From positions 248,001 through 312,000 of the forward strand of contig NZ_BAABFN010000002.1 in assembly GCF_039541075.1 (NCBI RefSeq): a stretch of DNA of 64,000 bases, given 5' to 3'. This document shows positions 45,745 through 54,966 of the stretch, piece by piece. The first letter of the stretch is position 1. Every line of letters starts with the position of its first letter. This DNA comes from Compostibacter hankyongensis. Lineage in GTDB: Bacteria > Bacteroidota > Bacteroidia > Chitinophagales > Chitinophagaceae. The notes under the pieces were generated by a model, which worked only from the letters and a program-made list of their open reading frames with translations, did not search any database and had not been told where the DNA came from. The position numbers and the translations under genes were made by a program.

Positions 45745-47070
45745 ATGAGCGCTTTCCAATACCCGCGATACATCGTTCCGCTGATCCTGAGTGTATGTCT
45801 CTGGATATCGGCCTGTAAAAATGTGGAATCCGATATCGGCAGTTCTTTCTTCCAGGGGCATGCCAACGTGCTGGAAGTGGACACCATGACTGTAAAGATG
45901 GAGACGGTGTACCTGGATTCTATTCCCACCAGCAGCACGGCGACCATTCTGCTTGGATCTTATCAGGATCCCGTTTACGGAACCGTATCGGCTTCCTCCT
46001 ACCTGCAGCTGGGGGCGCCTGACGATCGGTCGATCCCTGCCTCTGCGGTATATGACTCCCTGTGTTTTATGCTGAGACCCAACCGGTATTTTCTGGGAGA
46101 TACCACCCGGGAAGTGCCCATTGCCATATATCCTTTGTCCGAGCTTATCGATCCCGGCGAAACAGGGGCCGAATACAATACTACCCGCTTTTCCCGCGGA
46201 TCCGCGGCGCTGGGCAGCTGGACCGGCAGGATCTATCCCGGCCGAACGGATTCCATATCCATCCGGCTTTCCGATCTGCTGGGCCGTACGCTGCTCTCCG
46301 CTATCATCGACAACCCCGATAACCTGTCGACGGACAACCTCTTCGCCAACTATTATCTGAAGGGACTCATGCTGGAGAGCACAGGCGGCAAAGCGCTGCT
46401 GGGCTTCCATGCCGGCGACTCTTCAGGGTTCATGCGATTGCATTACCATCTTGCTACGGATGTCAAAACTTCGCTGCATACCGACTTTAGCATAGCGGAC
46501 CCCGTACTTCAGTTCAATCACATCAGCACAGACCGGAGCGGTACCCTGTTCGGCAGTCTTGGAAGCGACCAAAAGGCCATGAATGCCGATGTCACCGGTT
46601 ACCGGAGCGTGCTGCAGCCGATGAGCAATATGGCCATCCGCATCAGCTTTCCCTATCTCCGGAACCTGCAGCACCTCGGGAGGTATGTGGATATCCTGAG
46701 CGCGGGGCTTACCCTGCATCCCGAAGCAGGCACCTATACATCCGATATTCCGCTGCCGCCTGCTGTGGCCCTCTGCATTACCCAGGACTATTATCATGTC
46801 CTCGATACGGTGATAGGGTCCGGAGGAGTAGCCTACGGTAATCTCATAACGGATTATTCCTACCATAATACCTCCTATACCTATGACCTCTCCTCCTACC
46901 TGATCAGTGAAATGCAGGTGAAGAGTGATTATGATAAAACGAGTCTTCTGCTGTTGCCGCCGCTGCCGGATTATAATACCACTTTCCGGAAGCTGGTGAT
47001 CGATAATCAGTCGGCAAAAAGTTCGGGAATTACCCTGAGTGTGCAGCTTGTCACATATGACACCAAGTAG
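45745..47070 (+). CDS. DUF4270-type lipoprotein
   Basis: The 441-residue lipoprotein (lipobox WISAC) begins KNVESDIGSSFFQG and has the DUF4270 plan: YGTVSASSYLQLGAPDD, paired beta strands, LLGFHAGDSSGFMRLHYHL. It diverges from the DUF4270 protein at 5103-6548. The next gene, an outer-membrane barrel, starts immediately after the stop codon, and the divergent neighbour is the Kelch lipoprotein. The four genes look like one cell-surface module. Its function is unknown. Confidence 0.82.
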   Translation: MSAFQYPRYIVPLILSVCLWISACKNVESDIGSSFFQGHANVLEVDTMTVKMETVYLDSIPTSSTATILLGSYQDPVYGTVSASSYLQLGAPDDRSIPASAVYDSLCFMLRPNRYFLGDTTREVPIAIYPLSELIDPGETGAEYNTTRFSRGSAALGSWTGRIYPGRTDSISIRLSDLLGRTLLSAIIDNPDNLSTDNLFANYYLKGLMLESTGGKALLGFHAGDSSGFMRLHYHLATDVKTSLHTDFSIADPVLQFNHISTDRSGTLFGSLGSDQKAMNADVTGYRSVLQPMSNMAIRISFPYLRNLQHLGRYVDILSAGLTLHPEAGTYTSDIPLPPAVALCITQDYYHVLDTVIGSGGVAYGNLITDYSYHNTSYTYDLSSYLISEMQVKSDYDKTSLLLLPPLPDYNTTFRKLVIDNQSAKSSGITLSVQLVTYDTK

Positions 47071-48357
47071 ATGGACGAGAAAAATCCAGATATGCGCAGA
47101 TACAACTATATGCAGGGAGCTCTTTTGCCGGTCTTCCTCCTGCTTGCTGTTGCCCAACAGGGACAGGCGCAGGTATTGCCCAGTTTCCCTTATTCGGCGC
47201 TTGGCGTGGGAGAGTTTAATTACAACACCCAGGGCATGCTGTCGGGAATGGGATATGGGGTAAGCGCCGTGCGAAGCGGCAGTTTTCTGAACAATGCCAA
47301 TCCGGCTGCTTACAGCGCCCTGCAGCCGCATCTTTCATTGGGGGAGCTGTCGGCCACCGGGCTCGTCGCCACCCTGCAGAGCGGGTCTTCCACGGGTCAA
47401 AGCAGCGATTTCAACGTCAGCAGGTTTGCAATAGGGATCAAGGTGAACAAATGGTGGGGCACCAGCGTGGGACTGATACCTGTCAGTACCATGAGCTACC
47501 AGATTGTGGATGATAAGGCGGTGACCGGGACATCCAAAAGCATCAACAGTATCTACGAAGGCAATGGAGGGCTTCATGCTTTTTACTGGGGCAACGGCAT
47601 AAAGATAGGGAATCATCTGTCCCTGGGTGTACAGATGAACTATATATTCGGATCCCTGAATCAAATGGAAAAGATCGCCTATGATATTTCCAACCCGCTG
47701 CTGACCAGCACGCAGCAGACCTTCCTCCGGAACCTGGATTTCAGCTATGGTCTGCAATATTTTACTCCGATCACCGACCGGCTGGATATGTCTGTAGGGC
47801 TGCAGTACCAGGGCCGGCGCGACCTCCGGGCAAGTTATACGCTGAGCATTGTCAGCGGTGGCGACACGCTCTCCGATGAAACCATGAAAGACGATTATTT
47901 TACCCTGCCTGATCAGTACCGCGCCGGTATTGCCTTCACCTTTGACGATATGCTGACAGTGGATTTCGACTATATCTTTGAAAAGTGGAATGATCTTTCC
48001 GTAAAGAGCAATAATGTGAGCCTGGTGAACAGCGTCAGCTACGGGCTGGGATTGCAGTGGTTCCCCGGAGGGAAGGATGTCCCTTACCGGAGACTGTTGC
48101 AGCAACGCCTCCTGTTCGAGGGAGGAGTAAATTATAACCGCTCCTATCTCCAGATAGACCAGAAGCAGATCAGTGACCTTAGTCTTTCGCTGGGCGCCGG
48201 CCTGTATAACCGGCCGGGCAATCTCAGTCTCGGCGTAGGCCTCGAAGTAGGGCAAAAAGGTACGATGGGTTCGGGGTTGATCAATGAAAGCTATACCAAG
48301 CTATACCTTACCCTGATCGTACGGAATATCTGGCTTACGAAGCATAAATATTACTGA
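47071..48357 (+). CDS. Outer-membrane beta-barrel protein (FadL-like)
   Basis: The 428-residue protein has a signal peptide (...QQGQAQ) and an N-terminal stretch, YSALGVGEFNYNTQGMLSGMGYGVSAVR and NNANPAAYSAL, resembling FadL/OmpP1-type barrels of Bacteroidota, followed by alternating strands and a C-terminal aromatic tail (IWLTKHKYY). ATG 47071 directly follows the DUF4270 stop; starts at 47092 or 47110 would also leave a signal peptide. Transport of a hydrophobic ligand is possible by family but not shown. Confidence 0.8.
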   Translation: MDEKNPDMRRYNYMQGALLPVFLLLAVAQQGQAQVLPSFPYSALGVGEFNYNTQGMLSGMGYGVSAVRSGSFLNNANPAAYSALQPHLSLGELSATGLVATLQSGSSTGQSSDFNVSRFAIGIKVNKWWGTSVGLIPVSTMSYQIVDDKAVTGTSKSINSIYEGNGGLHAFYWGNGIKIGNHLSLGVQMNYIFGSLNQMEKIAYDISNPLLTSTQQTFLRNLDFSYGLQYFTPITDRLDMSVGLQYQGRRDLRASYTLSIVSGGDTLSDETMKDDYFTLPDQYRAGIAFTFDDMLTVDFDYIFEKWNDLSVKSNNVSLVNSVSYGLGLQWFPGGKDVPYRRLLQQRLLFEGGVNYNRSYLQIDQKQISDLSLSLGAGLYNRPGNLSLGVGLEVGQKGTMGSGLINESYTKLYLTLIVRNIWLTKHKYY

Positions 48358-48379
48358 GCAGAGCTGCTTTCACAGAGGC

Positions 48380-48526
48380 TTATTTCAAAAAGCCTCCTAC
48401 CGCTGTATATACGCCTCCGATAAAGTTAGAGGAAAGCAGCAGTATCAATCCTGCTACAAGCGTCATGAAGACGGTCCAGATCGCCAGGGCGTGATCTTTA
48501 CGGGTATAAGTCTGTACGGGTTGCAT
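48380..48526 (-). CDS. 48-residue single-span membrane protein
   Basis: A short frame starts MQPVQTYTRKDHALAIW, continues with a hydrophobic span (VFMTLVAGLILLLSS) and ends NFIGGVYTAVGGFLK. The basic residue before the span and the tidy length argue for a real gene. It is convergent with the barrel gene 22 bases away and 101 bases upstream of the GH29 gene on the same strand. I do not recognise a family. Coding potential was judged by eye only. Confidence 0.6.
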   Translation of the reverse strand: MQPVQTYTRKDHALAIWTVFMTLVAGLILLLSSNFIGGVYTAVGGFLK

Positions 48527-48627
48527 AAAAATATCTTTTTGACAAAAGTATTTTCAGCAGCCCTGACGGAAAAAGGCTTTCCGGCGGACGGCCGGATAAA
48601 TCCGGTAAAGGAAGGAAGAAGGGAGGG

Positions 48628-50085
48628 CTAATCCTCCGGTGCATCATAAAGCGACAGGTTGGAAATGACCGGACAGGCCTTTGATTTTGTAACGGAAAAG
48701 CGGATACGGTTGGTGCTCACCGCCGGGAACCGTAATATCCGTTTGTAGCCGATTGTCGTTTCTTCGGCGATGGTCTTCCAGGCCCCGTCCTTCCAGGCTT
48801 CTACCCTGAAGGCCTGTACGCGCTGTCCGAGACGGATATACTCCTGGACCAGCAGCCGGTTTATGCTTTCTGTTCTGCCCAGGTCCACCGTCAGCGAACC
48901 GGTACGGGTAAAATCATTGGTGGTCCAGTAGGTATCGGGGTTGCCGTCATTGACCTTGCTGCCCGAGAACCGGGGATCATTTAGCCGCACTTCGCTGGCG
49001 GTAACCTTCCGCCCTGCGGCCAGGTCGCGCGCGAAGTCCTTTTTCAGGCGTGCCGCCAGCTCCATCAGCCGTGCGGAATCCGGCGCGGCAATCAGACCCC
49101 GCCGGTCGGCCGGTACGTTCAGCAGCATGGCGGCGTTTCTGCCGACGGACTGGTAATAGATATCCAGCAGCTGGTCCAGGGTTTTTACCTTGCCGTCTTC
49201 TTCAGCATGATAATACCATCCGGGCCGGATGGAGACGTCTGCTTCGGCAGGCACCCAGTGGGTGCCGTTTTCATGCCCGGTGGTCAGCTCTTTTGCATTG
49301 GGCCAGCCCGGGTAAACCTCGTCCCGCCGGAGTATTGACCAGTCGGTCTCGCCGGCGAATCCTTTTTCGTTGCCTACCCAACGGATATCCGGTCCCCCGT
49401 CGCTGAACATCACCGCGCCGGGCTGCAGCTTGCGCACCAGGTTCCAGGTGCTGTCCCAGTGATAATAGGTCCGCCGGTCGATCTCTCTTTTTTCATTGGC
49501 CCCGCCGTAATAGCCGGTGCCGCCGTTGGCCCCGTCGAACCATACTTCGAAGATGTCGCCGTACTGCGTGAGCACTTCGCGCAGCTGGTTGCGGAAATAG
49601 GCCAGGTATTCAGGCCGGCCGTAAGCGGCATTGTTACGATCCCAGGGCGAAAGATAAATGCCCATTTTAAGACCGTATTCGTCACAGGCTTTCCGCAGCT
49701 CCCGCAGCACATCTCCCCTGCCGTTTTTCCAGGGCGAATTTTTTACGGAGTGTTCGGTATATTTTGAGGGCCAGAGGCAAAAGCCGTCGTGGTGCTTGGC
49801 CGTGAGGATGATACCTTTCATGCCGGCGGCCTTGGCAATGCGCGCCCATTGCCGGCAATCCAGGGCAGTGGGATTGAACAGCTCCGGCGATTCGCTGCCT
49901 TCTCCCCATTCTTTGCCGGTAAAGGTGTTCATGTTGAAGTGGACAAACATGTAGTAGCCCATTTGCTGCCACTGCAGCTGCCGGGCCGAGGGAAGCGGTC
50001 CGAAAGGAGCCGGCGCGTTTGATTGTGCACGGGTTTGTCCGCCTGTCAGCAGAAGAAAGATAGCTCCCCACAAAAAACGTTTCAT
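48628..50085 (-). CDS. GH29 alpha-L-fucosidase with C-terminal discoidin-like domain
   Basis: The 485-residue secreted enzyme (signal ending TRAQ) removes alpha-linked fucose by a retaining mechanism. It shows LTAKHHDGFCLWPS near residue 95, KMGIYLSPWDRN, and the nucleophile Asp184 in FEVWFDGANGG. The last ~130 residues form an F5/8-type-C-like beta-sandwich (VNDGNPDTYWTTND, SLTVDLGRTESINRLLVQE), likely binding sugar. It is the third gene of a minus-strand fucosidase block after the GH141-like and GH95 genes. Confidence 0.95.
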   Translation of the reverse strand: MKRFLWGAIFLLLTGGQTRAQSNAPAPFGPLPSARQLQWQQMGYYMFVHFNMNTFTGKEWGEGSESPELFNPTALDCRQWARIAKAAGMKGIILTAKHHDGFCLWPSKYTEHSVKNSPWKNGRGDVLRELRKACDEYGLKMGIYLSPWDRNNAAYGRPEYLAYFRNQLREVLTQYGDIFEVWFDGANGGTGYYGGANEKREIDRRTYYHWDSTWNLVRKLQPGAVMFSDGGPDIRWVGNEKGFAGETDWSILRRDEVYPGWPNAKELTTGHENGTHWVPAEADVSIRPGWYYHAEEDGKVKTLDQLLDIYYQSVGRNAAMLLNVPADRRGLIAAPDSARLMELAARLKKDFARDLAAGRKVTASEVRLNDPRFSGSKVNDGNPDTYWTTNDFTRTGSLTVDLGRTESINRLLVQEYIRLGQRVQAFRVEAWKDGAWKTIAEETTIGYKRILRFPAVSTNRIRFSVTKSKACPVISNLSLYDAPED

Positions 50086-50124
50086 ATCGACGTTGTTTTT
50101 AAGATAAGATCGATGTATTCCGGC

Positions 50125-50143
50125 GGCATGCGATCAGCATGCC
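50125..50143. terminator. Stem-loop between the GH95 and GH29 genes
   Basis: GGCATGC and GCATGCC pair perfectly around a 5-base loop in the 85-base gap. No U-run follows on the minus strand, so termination is unproven; it could be an mRNA-processing or partial-termination element. Confidence 0.35.
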
Positions 50144-50170
50144 TGTGCATGATCTGTTTTTATATGCGAT

Positions 50171-52651
50171 TTAGAGACCGGTGAGCACATACTGCCTGCC
50201 CGGTTTCGTATCAAAGTCATAGACATAGGTCTTCCGCAGCTGCGGCGCTTGCAGCCGGGCTTTGGCGGAAGCCAGCGGGGCTTTCACCTCCGGCGTCCGG
50301 TAAAAAGGATTGGGATTTTTTCCTTTTGCGGAACGGAGCCTGAGACCCGCTATGCCCTGCAGCGGCTGATAGGTCCTGATCCTGCAGTTGCCACCCAGTG
50401 CGGAATGGATCGTCAGGCGGCTGATCTTGCCGTTTTTCCAGGCGATATCGGTTTTGAACCCTCCTCTTGCCATCAGCCCCTCTACGCTGCCGTTCGCCCA
50501 GGCGTCCGGCAGGGCGGGAAGGATATGCAGCGCGCCGTCCTGGCTTTGCAGCAGCATCTCCGCCACCCCGGCGGTATAGCCGAAGTTGCCGTCGATCTGG
50601 AAGGGAGGATGGGCGTCAAACATATTGGGATAGGTGCCGCCTTGTTCTTTTCCGCCGGCTCCCAGCGCCGGGCTCAGCTGATCGCGGATCAGCTTGTAGG
50701 CATGATTGCCGTCCAGCAGCCGCGCCCAGAGATTGATCTTCCAGCCCATGGACCAGCCGGTGGAAACATCCCCGCGGTAGACGAGCGAGTTTTTTGCCGC
50801 TTCAAAAAGCCGGGGCGTCCGGTACGGGGATATCTGGGCGGAGGGATACAAGCCATAGAGATGCGAAACATGCCGGTGCTTGTCGTCGGGATTATCCCAG
50901 TCATACAGCCATTCCTGCAGCTGGCTGTACTGCCCGATCTGCATGGGCGGCAGCCGGTCTTTTTTCTGCCGGAGCGTATCGGCGAGTCGTGTATCGCGGT
51001 TTAAAAGTGCAGACGCCGTAATGACTTCCGAGAAGAGGTCGGCGACCAGCTGATTATCCATAGTGCAGCCTGCCGTAACGGAAACGGATACCCCGTCTTT
51101 CTTCAGGTATTCATGTTCGGGGGAAATAGAGGGCGTTACCACCAGCCAGTGGTGCTCCGGTTCTTCCTGCAGCGCATCGGCGAAATAGACCGCTGCACCT
51201 TTTAATACGGGATAGATTTTCTGCAGGTAAGCCCGGTCCCCGGTAAACAGGTAATGCTGCCAGAGACGCTGGCAGAGCCAGGCGCCGCCGGAAGGCCAGA
51301 GACCGGAAAAGGCCCGGTCCACCTGTCCTGTGATGCGCCATATATCGGTGTTGTGATGCGCCATCCAGCCCCTGGCCCCGTACAGCGTGCGGGCGCTCTG
51401 CTGCCCGGTGACAGACAGCTCTTCCAGCATATGGGTCAGCGGTTCGGTCAGCTCGGGAAGCTGGGTGACTTCTGCGGGCCAGTAGTTCATTTCGGTGTTG
51501 ATGTTGATCGTATACTTGCTGTCCCAGGGCGGATCCACCTTGTTATTCCAGATGCCCTGAAGGGTAGGCGGCTGGCCGCCTGGCTGTGAGCTGCATATCA
51601 GCAGGTACCGGCCAAACTGGAAATACAGCGCCGCCAGCTGGGGATCGTCTCCGCGAGAAAAATCTTCGATCCTTTTGTCCGTCGGGTTGTTCATCGCGGC
51701 GGTAGCGCCCAGGTCCAGCTTTACCCGGCCGAAGTACCGGTTGTAGGCTGCCATATGATCACGGAGGAGCCGGTCATAATCCTTCTCTAAGGCGGCATCC
51801 AGATAAGCGGACGCCTTTTGCGCGGCATTGCCGCCGAGGTCGTTATAGCTTTTGAAGTTGGTGCCGACTGACAGGTAAACGGTAGCGGTATCCACGGCTT
51901 TCAGCAATATGACGCTATCGGTCACCGACGCGGCGCCTCCCGCGGCAACGACCTTTACCCGGGTATCAAACTGCACTTTTCCCTGCTCGCCTTCATGGTC
52001 GCCGGAGGTTCCGGAAAGCACGAGCTCATTACCCTCGCGGCGTATCCGGTGCCGCTGCGGGCTGTCCATGCCTACGCTGCAGGTGATGCTGCCGGGTTTA
52101 TCGGCCGTCAGGCGCACCGCGATGACCTGGTCGGGGAAAGAAGAAAAAATTTCCCTTTTATAATGTACGCCTCCTGCGGTGTAAGTCACGGTGGCCACGG
52201 CCTTCGAGATATCCAGCGTCCGGGTGTAGTCGCTGAAATGTGCATGGCCGGGGAAGGTGATCAGCAGGTCTCCGACGGGCTGATAAGGCATCCCGTCATT
52301 GGTGCTGCTTCTCATTTTTTCATTTGCCAGCTTTTGCGCTTCCACATATTTTTTTTCAAAAAGCAGCTTCCTCAGCTCGGGTATGACGTTTTTTGTAGCG
52401 GCGTTCACGTTGTTGTTGGGACCGCCGGCCCATACCGTTTCTTCATTCAGCTGCAGCTTTTCCTGCGCGGGTATGCCAAAGATCATCGCTCCCAGGCGTC
52501 CGTTCCCGATGGGTAAGGCCTCATTCCAGCTTTTTGCGGGCTGCCGGTACCAGAGGGTATAGCTGTTCTGCTGCGCAGGTCCCGGCCCCGGAGCGACGGA
52601 TAGCAGAAACAGCGGTAAAAGCGCCAGCAGCAATCGTTTTTGATAAGACAT
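50171..52651 (-). CDS. GH95 alpha-L-fucosidase family protein
   Basis: The 826-residue secreted inverting enzyme (signal ending PGPAQ) acts on alpha-1,2-linked fucose or related L-galactose residues. Family marks are LWYRQPAKSWNEALPIGNGRLGAMI, ININTEMNYWPAEV, MAHHNTDIWR, VTPSISPEHEY (with the general-acid Glu) and FQIDGNFGYTAG. The ATG at 52651 starts a normal signal peptide. An in-frame upstream ATG at 52771 would add 40 residues read from a heptamer repeat array and is rejected. The gene lies between the GH141-like gene and GH29. Confidence 0.94.
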   Translation of the reverse strand: MSYQKRLLLALLPLFLLSVAPGPGPAQQNSYTLWYRQPAKSWNEALPIGNGRLGAMIFGIPAQEKLQLNEETVWAGGPNNNVNAATKNVIPELRKLLFEKKYVEAQKLANEKMRSSTNDGMPYQPVGDLLITFPGHAHFSDYTRTLDISKAVATVTYTAGGVHYKREIFSSFPDQVIAVRLTADKPGSITCSVGMDSPQRHRIRREGNELVLSGTSGDHEGEQGKVQFDTRVKVVAAGGAASVTDSVILLKAVDTATVYLSVGTNFKSYNDLGGNAAQKASAYLDAALEKDYDRLLRDHMAAYNRYFGRVKLDLGATAAMNNPTDKRIEDFSRGDDPQLAALYFQFGRYLLICSSQPGGQPPTLQGIWNNKVDPPWDSKYTININTEMNYWPAEVTQLPELTEPLTHMLEELSVTGQQSARTLYGARGWMAHHNTDIWRITGQVDRAFSGLWPSGGAWLCQRLWQHYLFTGDRAYLQKIYPVLKGAAVYFADALQEEPEHHWLVVTPSISPEHEYLKKDGVSVSVTAGCTMDNQLVADLFSEVITASALLNRDTRLADTLRQKKDRLPPMQIGQYSQLQEWLYDWDNPDDKHRHVSHLYGLYPSAQISPYRTPRLFEAAKNSLVYRGDVSTGWSMGWKINLWARLLDGNHAYKLIRDQLSPALGAGGKEQGGTYPNMFDAHPPFQIDGNFGYTAGVAEMLLQSQDGALHILPALPDAWANGSVEGLMARGGFKTDIAWKNGKISRLTIHSALGGNCRIRTYQPLQGIAGLRLRSAKGKNPNPFYRTPEVKAPLASAKARLQAPQLRKTYVYDFDTKPGRQYVLTGL

Positions 52652-52675
52652 GTTTTGGGTTGTTGGTCGTTCAGC

Positions 52676-52822
52676 GGTAAAAGGCAAAAGGCAAAAGGTA
52701 AAAGGCAAAGGGTAAAAGGTAAAAGGTAAAAGGTAAAGGGCAAAGGGCAAAGGGCAAAGGGTAAAGGGCAAAGGGTAAAAGGTAAAAGGTAAAGGGCAAA
52801 GGGTAAAAGGTAAAGGGTAAAA
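52676..52822. repeat. 21-unit perfect heptamer array
   Basis: Twenty-one consecutive 7-base units with consensus GGYAAAR (GGTAAAA, GGCAAAA, GGTAAAG, GGCAAAG) run without a break in phase. Only positions 3 and 7 vary. It lies between the GH141-like stop and the GH95 start, 24 bases upstream of the GH95 ATG. Such an array can change length by replication slippage and could alter the spacing of any upstream promoter. Confidence 0.95.
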
Positions 52823-52845
52823 GGATAAATTAAGAGTTGAGGGTA

Positions 52846-54966
52846 TTAGGGGGCGCCGGATCTTTGCTCCCGTTCGCGGGTCCGGATCATCTCGTCAAAC
52901 TTTTCCGCCGATTGTCTGTCGAACAGGGCCAGCTTTTTCCAGGAAGCATCTCCGTATACGCCGGCCTGCGTATAGTCGAAAGGTTTAAAGCCGATCTTTG
53001 AAATCAGGGCGCGGTCCCTGATATGAAAATCATACTCCGCCGGATTTGCGAATTCCGGATCCGCGATGACCGATTGCCGGTCCTTTCCCGTGGAATCCTG
53101 CCAGGCTGCAAAATGCTGTTGCCCGAAAAGGATATCCCGGGTCCGCGTATCCCAGTAACAGTTGTGGTTTGCAAAAAAATGCGCTTTTATCCATCCCGGT
53201 TTTCCGATCAGCACACCCTGGTTAAAATAAACAATATTGTTGGTAAAGGAAAAAGACCGGTGATCCTCCACACGGGTAGCCTCCAGCTGAGCCCGGATAT
53301 TCAGGGCGAAAATATTATTCCGGATGATGTTGTCCTTTCCGTAATGCTGATGGAAGGCGGAGCTTTTACATTGGTAGACCAGATTATTCTCCATGACAAC
53401 GCCGGTGGATCCTTCATCCGTATACAATCCCCAGCCGCCGTATCCATAGGCATATACATGATGGATCACATTGTTGCTGACGGTGGTGCCTTCCGAAGGC
53501 CCGAGGGTATATACACCGCCCATATCGCTGAGCAGCCCCCAGCCCAGGTGATGGATATGATTATAGACGATCCTGTTCCGTTTGGAGGGGCTGTAGGTGT
53601 AGCCCCATACCCAGCCTACCGATATGCCGGAATAGCGAAAATCGGCGATTTCATTATGCGAGATCGTGTTATCGCCGGCGTTAAAAATGAGCACGCCCAC
53701 GCCGGTGGGAAACTCATATCCTCCGGAACGGATGATGTTATTGTCTACCGTGATGTTCCGGGTAAGCCGTTCCGGCGCTTTCGATAGCTTGATCTCCCCA
53801 ATCTTCACCCCTCCGATGCCCAGCTCGTGAAGATAACAATGGGTTATCCGGCTGTCCCTGCAGGCCGTTCTGAACCAGATGGCATTGTTGCCTGTATGGG
53901 CGATCTCACAGCGGTCGAGCCGGATGTCTGAGGCATAATCCGCGATGACCGTGGCGCCGGTTGGCGATGCCGCCTGGGCCGGCTCATTTCCGTTCCGGTC
54001 CATGACGTAACGGGTAAAACGGAAAGACAGGTTTTCAAAACGGATATGCTCCGCTTTTCTTTTTTCATCGCCGCGGATGACCAGCAGCGTTTCCAGGATG
54101 GGAACGGTGGCCCTGCTGTCGCTCATCTTCTCTCCTGCCCTCGGGATATAATACAGGGTGCCGGCAGGATCCAGGAACCATTCCCCGGGCGCATCCAGGA
54201 AGGCCTTTGCGTTTTCGAAAATAAACTGCGAATTATTATCCAGCTTGTTCCAGGGATGCATCGGATGTCCCGTGATGAACAAGGCCGTATCCTGCGGAGC
54301 ATACCGCTGAATATATTTACGCGTCATATCCCAGGCATGGTAGACGGATAGGATGGTATTTTTCAGTCCGGCCGCGTTTACCCCTTCCAGCGCTTTGGAT
54401 TGTTCGGGGGTGAGATCTATACGCTGTGTCGCCGTCCCGCTCCCGGCTTGGTCCGGGGTTTCGGAAACGGCCCCGGTTTTGAAGTACGCTCCTTCATTGG
54501 GCGTTCTTGCCCGTACGGCTCTTTTGCCGTTTACAAACAGCTGTTGAATGGTTCCGCCATAGAGAGACAGGTCGGGGATATGGATCTTCCAGAGCTTTTC
54601 GGAGACTTGCTCAAAAGGGGGCAGCGTTACTCCTCCCGAGATGACAGACGGCTCCGGTCCTTCTCCTTTTATCAGCAGCGGGGAAGCGGCGGTCCCCGAA
54701 TGCGCAGCCGTGATCAGGAGCGGTTTTTTCAGGAAATAGGTGCCGGGGGCAACGAGGATCTCTATGGAGCCGGCTGCCGGCTTTTGACCTCGGATATCCC
54801 GCGCCCGGTCGCAGGCAGCCTGCAGGGTAGCCAGGGGTTGCGTCTTTGTTCCCGGGTTTTTATCATTCCCATCCGGCGCCACATAGACGGACTGGGCAGC
54901 CGCGCTGCATACGCTGCTGACGATAAGCAGGATGAACAGACCGGTATGGATAAGCTTGCTTTTCAT
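52846..54966 (-). CDS. Secreted right-handed beta-helix protein, GH141-like (candidate alpha-L-fucosidase)
   Basis: The 706-residue protein has a signal peptide (ending CSAAAQ), the VYVAPDGNDKNPGTKTQPLATLQAA start of pectate-lyase-like helices, LFVNGKRAVRARTPNEG, and many helix rungs (NAIWFRTACRDSRITHCYLHELG, NNIIRSGG, NRIVYNHIHHLGWGLL). The layout and length resemble GH141, which contains an alpha-L-fucosidase acting on rhamnogalacturonan II and also xylanases. The two flanking fucosidase genes favour the former. A lyase or other beta-helix hydrolase remains possible. The ATG at 54966 was chosen over a TTG that would overlap a gene remnant. Confidence 0.68.
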   Translation of the reverse strand: MKSKLIHTGLFILLIVSSVCSAAAQSVYVAPDGNDKNPGTKTQPLATLQAACDRARDIRGQKPAAGSIEILVAPGTYFLKKPLLITAAHSGTAASPLLIKGEGPEPSVISGGVTLPPFEQVSEKLWKIHIPDLSLYGGTIQQLFVNGKRAVRARTPNEGAYFKTGAVSETPDQAGSGTATQRIDLTPEQSKALEGVNAAGLKNTILSVYHAWDMTRKYIQRYAPQDTALFITGHPMHPWNKLDNNSQFIFENAKAFLDAPGEWFLDPAGTLYYIPRAGEKMSDSRATVPILETLLVIRGDEKRKAEHIRFENLSFRFTRYVMDRNGNEPAQAASPTGATVIADYASDIRLDRCEIAHTGNNAIWFRTACRDSRITHCYLHELGIGGVKIGEIKLSKAPERLTRNITVDNNIIRSGGYEFPTGVGVLIFNAGDNTISHNEIADFRYSGISVGWVWGYTYSPSKRNRIVYNHIHHLGWGLLSDMGGVYTLGPSEGTTVSNNVIHHVYAYGYGGWGLYTDEGSTGVVMENNLVYQCKSSAFHQHYGKDNIIRNNIFALNIRAQLEATRVEDHRSFSFTNNIVYFNQGVLIGKPGWIKAHFFANHNCYWDTRTRDILFGQQHFAAWQDSTGKDRQSVIADPEFANPAEYDFHIRDRALISKIGFKPFDYTQAGVYGDASWKKLALFDRQSAEKFDEMIRTREREQRSGAP

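Noticed and set aside
52652..52771. N-terminal extension of the GH95 protein reading PFTFxLLP-type repeats
   Set aside because: It is a translation of the heptamer array, and a normal signal peptide starts at 52651.
52676..52822. Heptamer array as a CRISPR
   Set aside because: Units are 7 bases, contiguous, with no spacers, and no cas genes are present.
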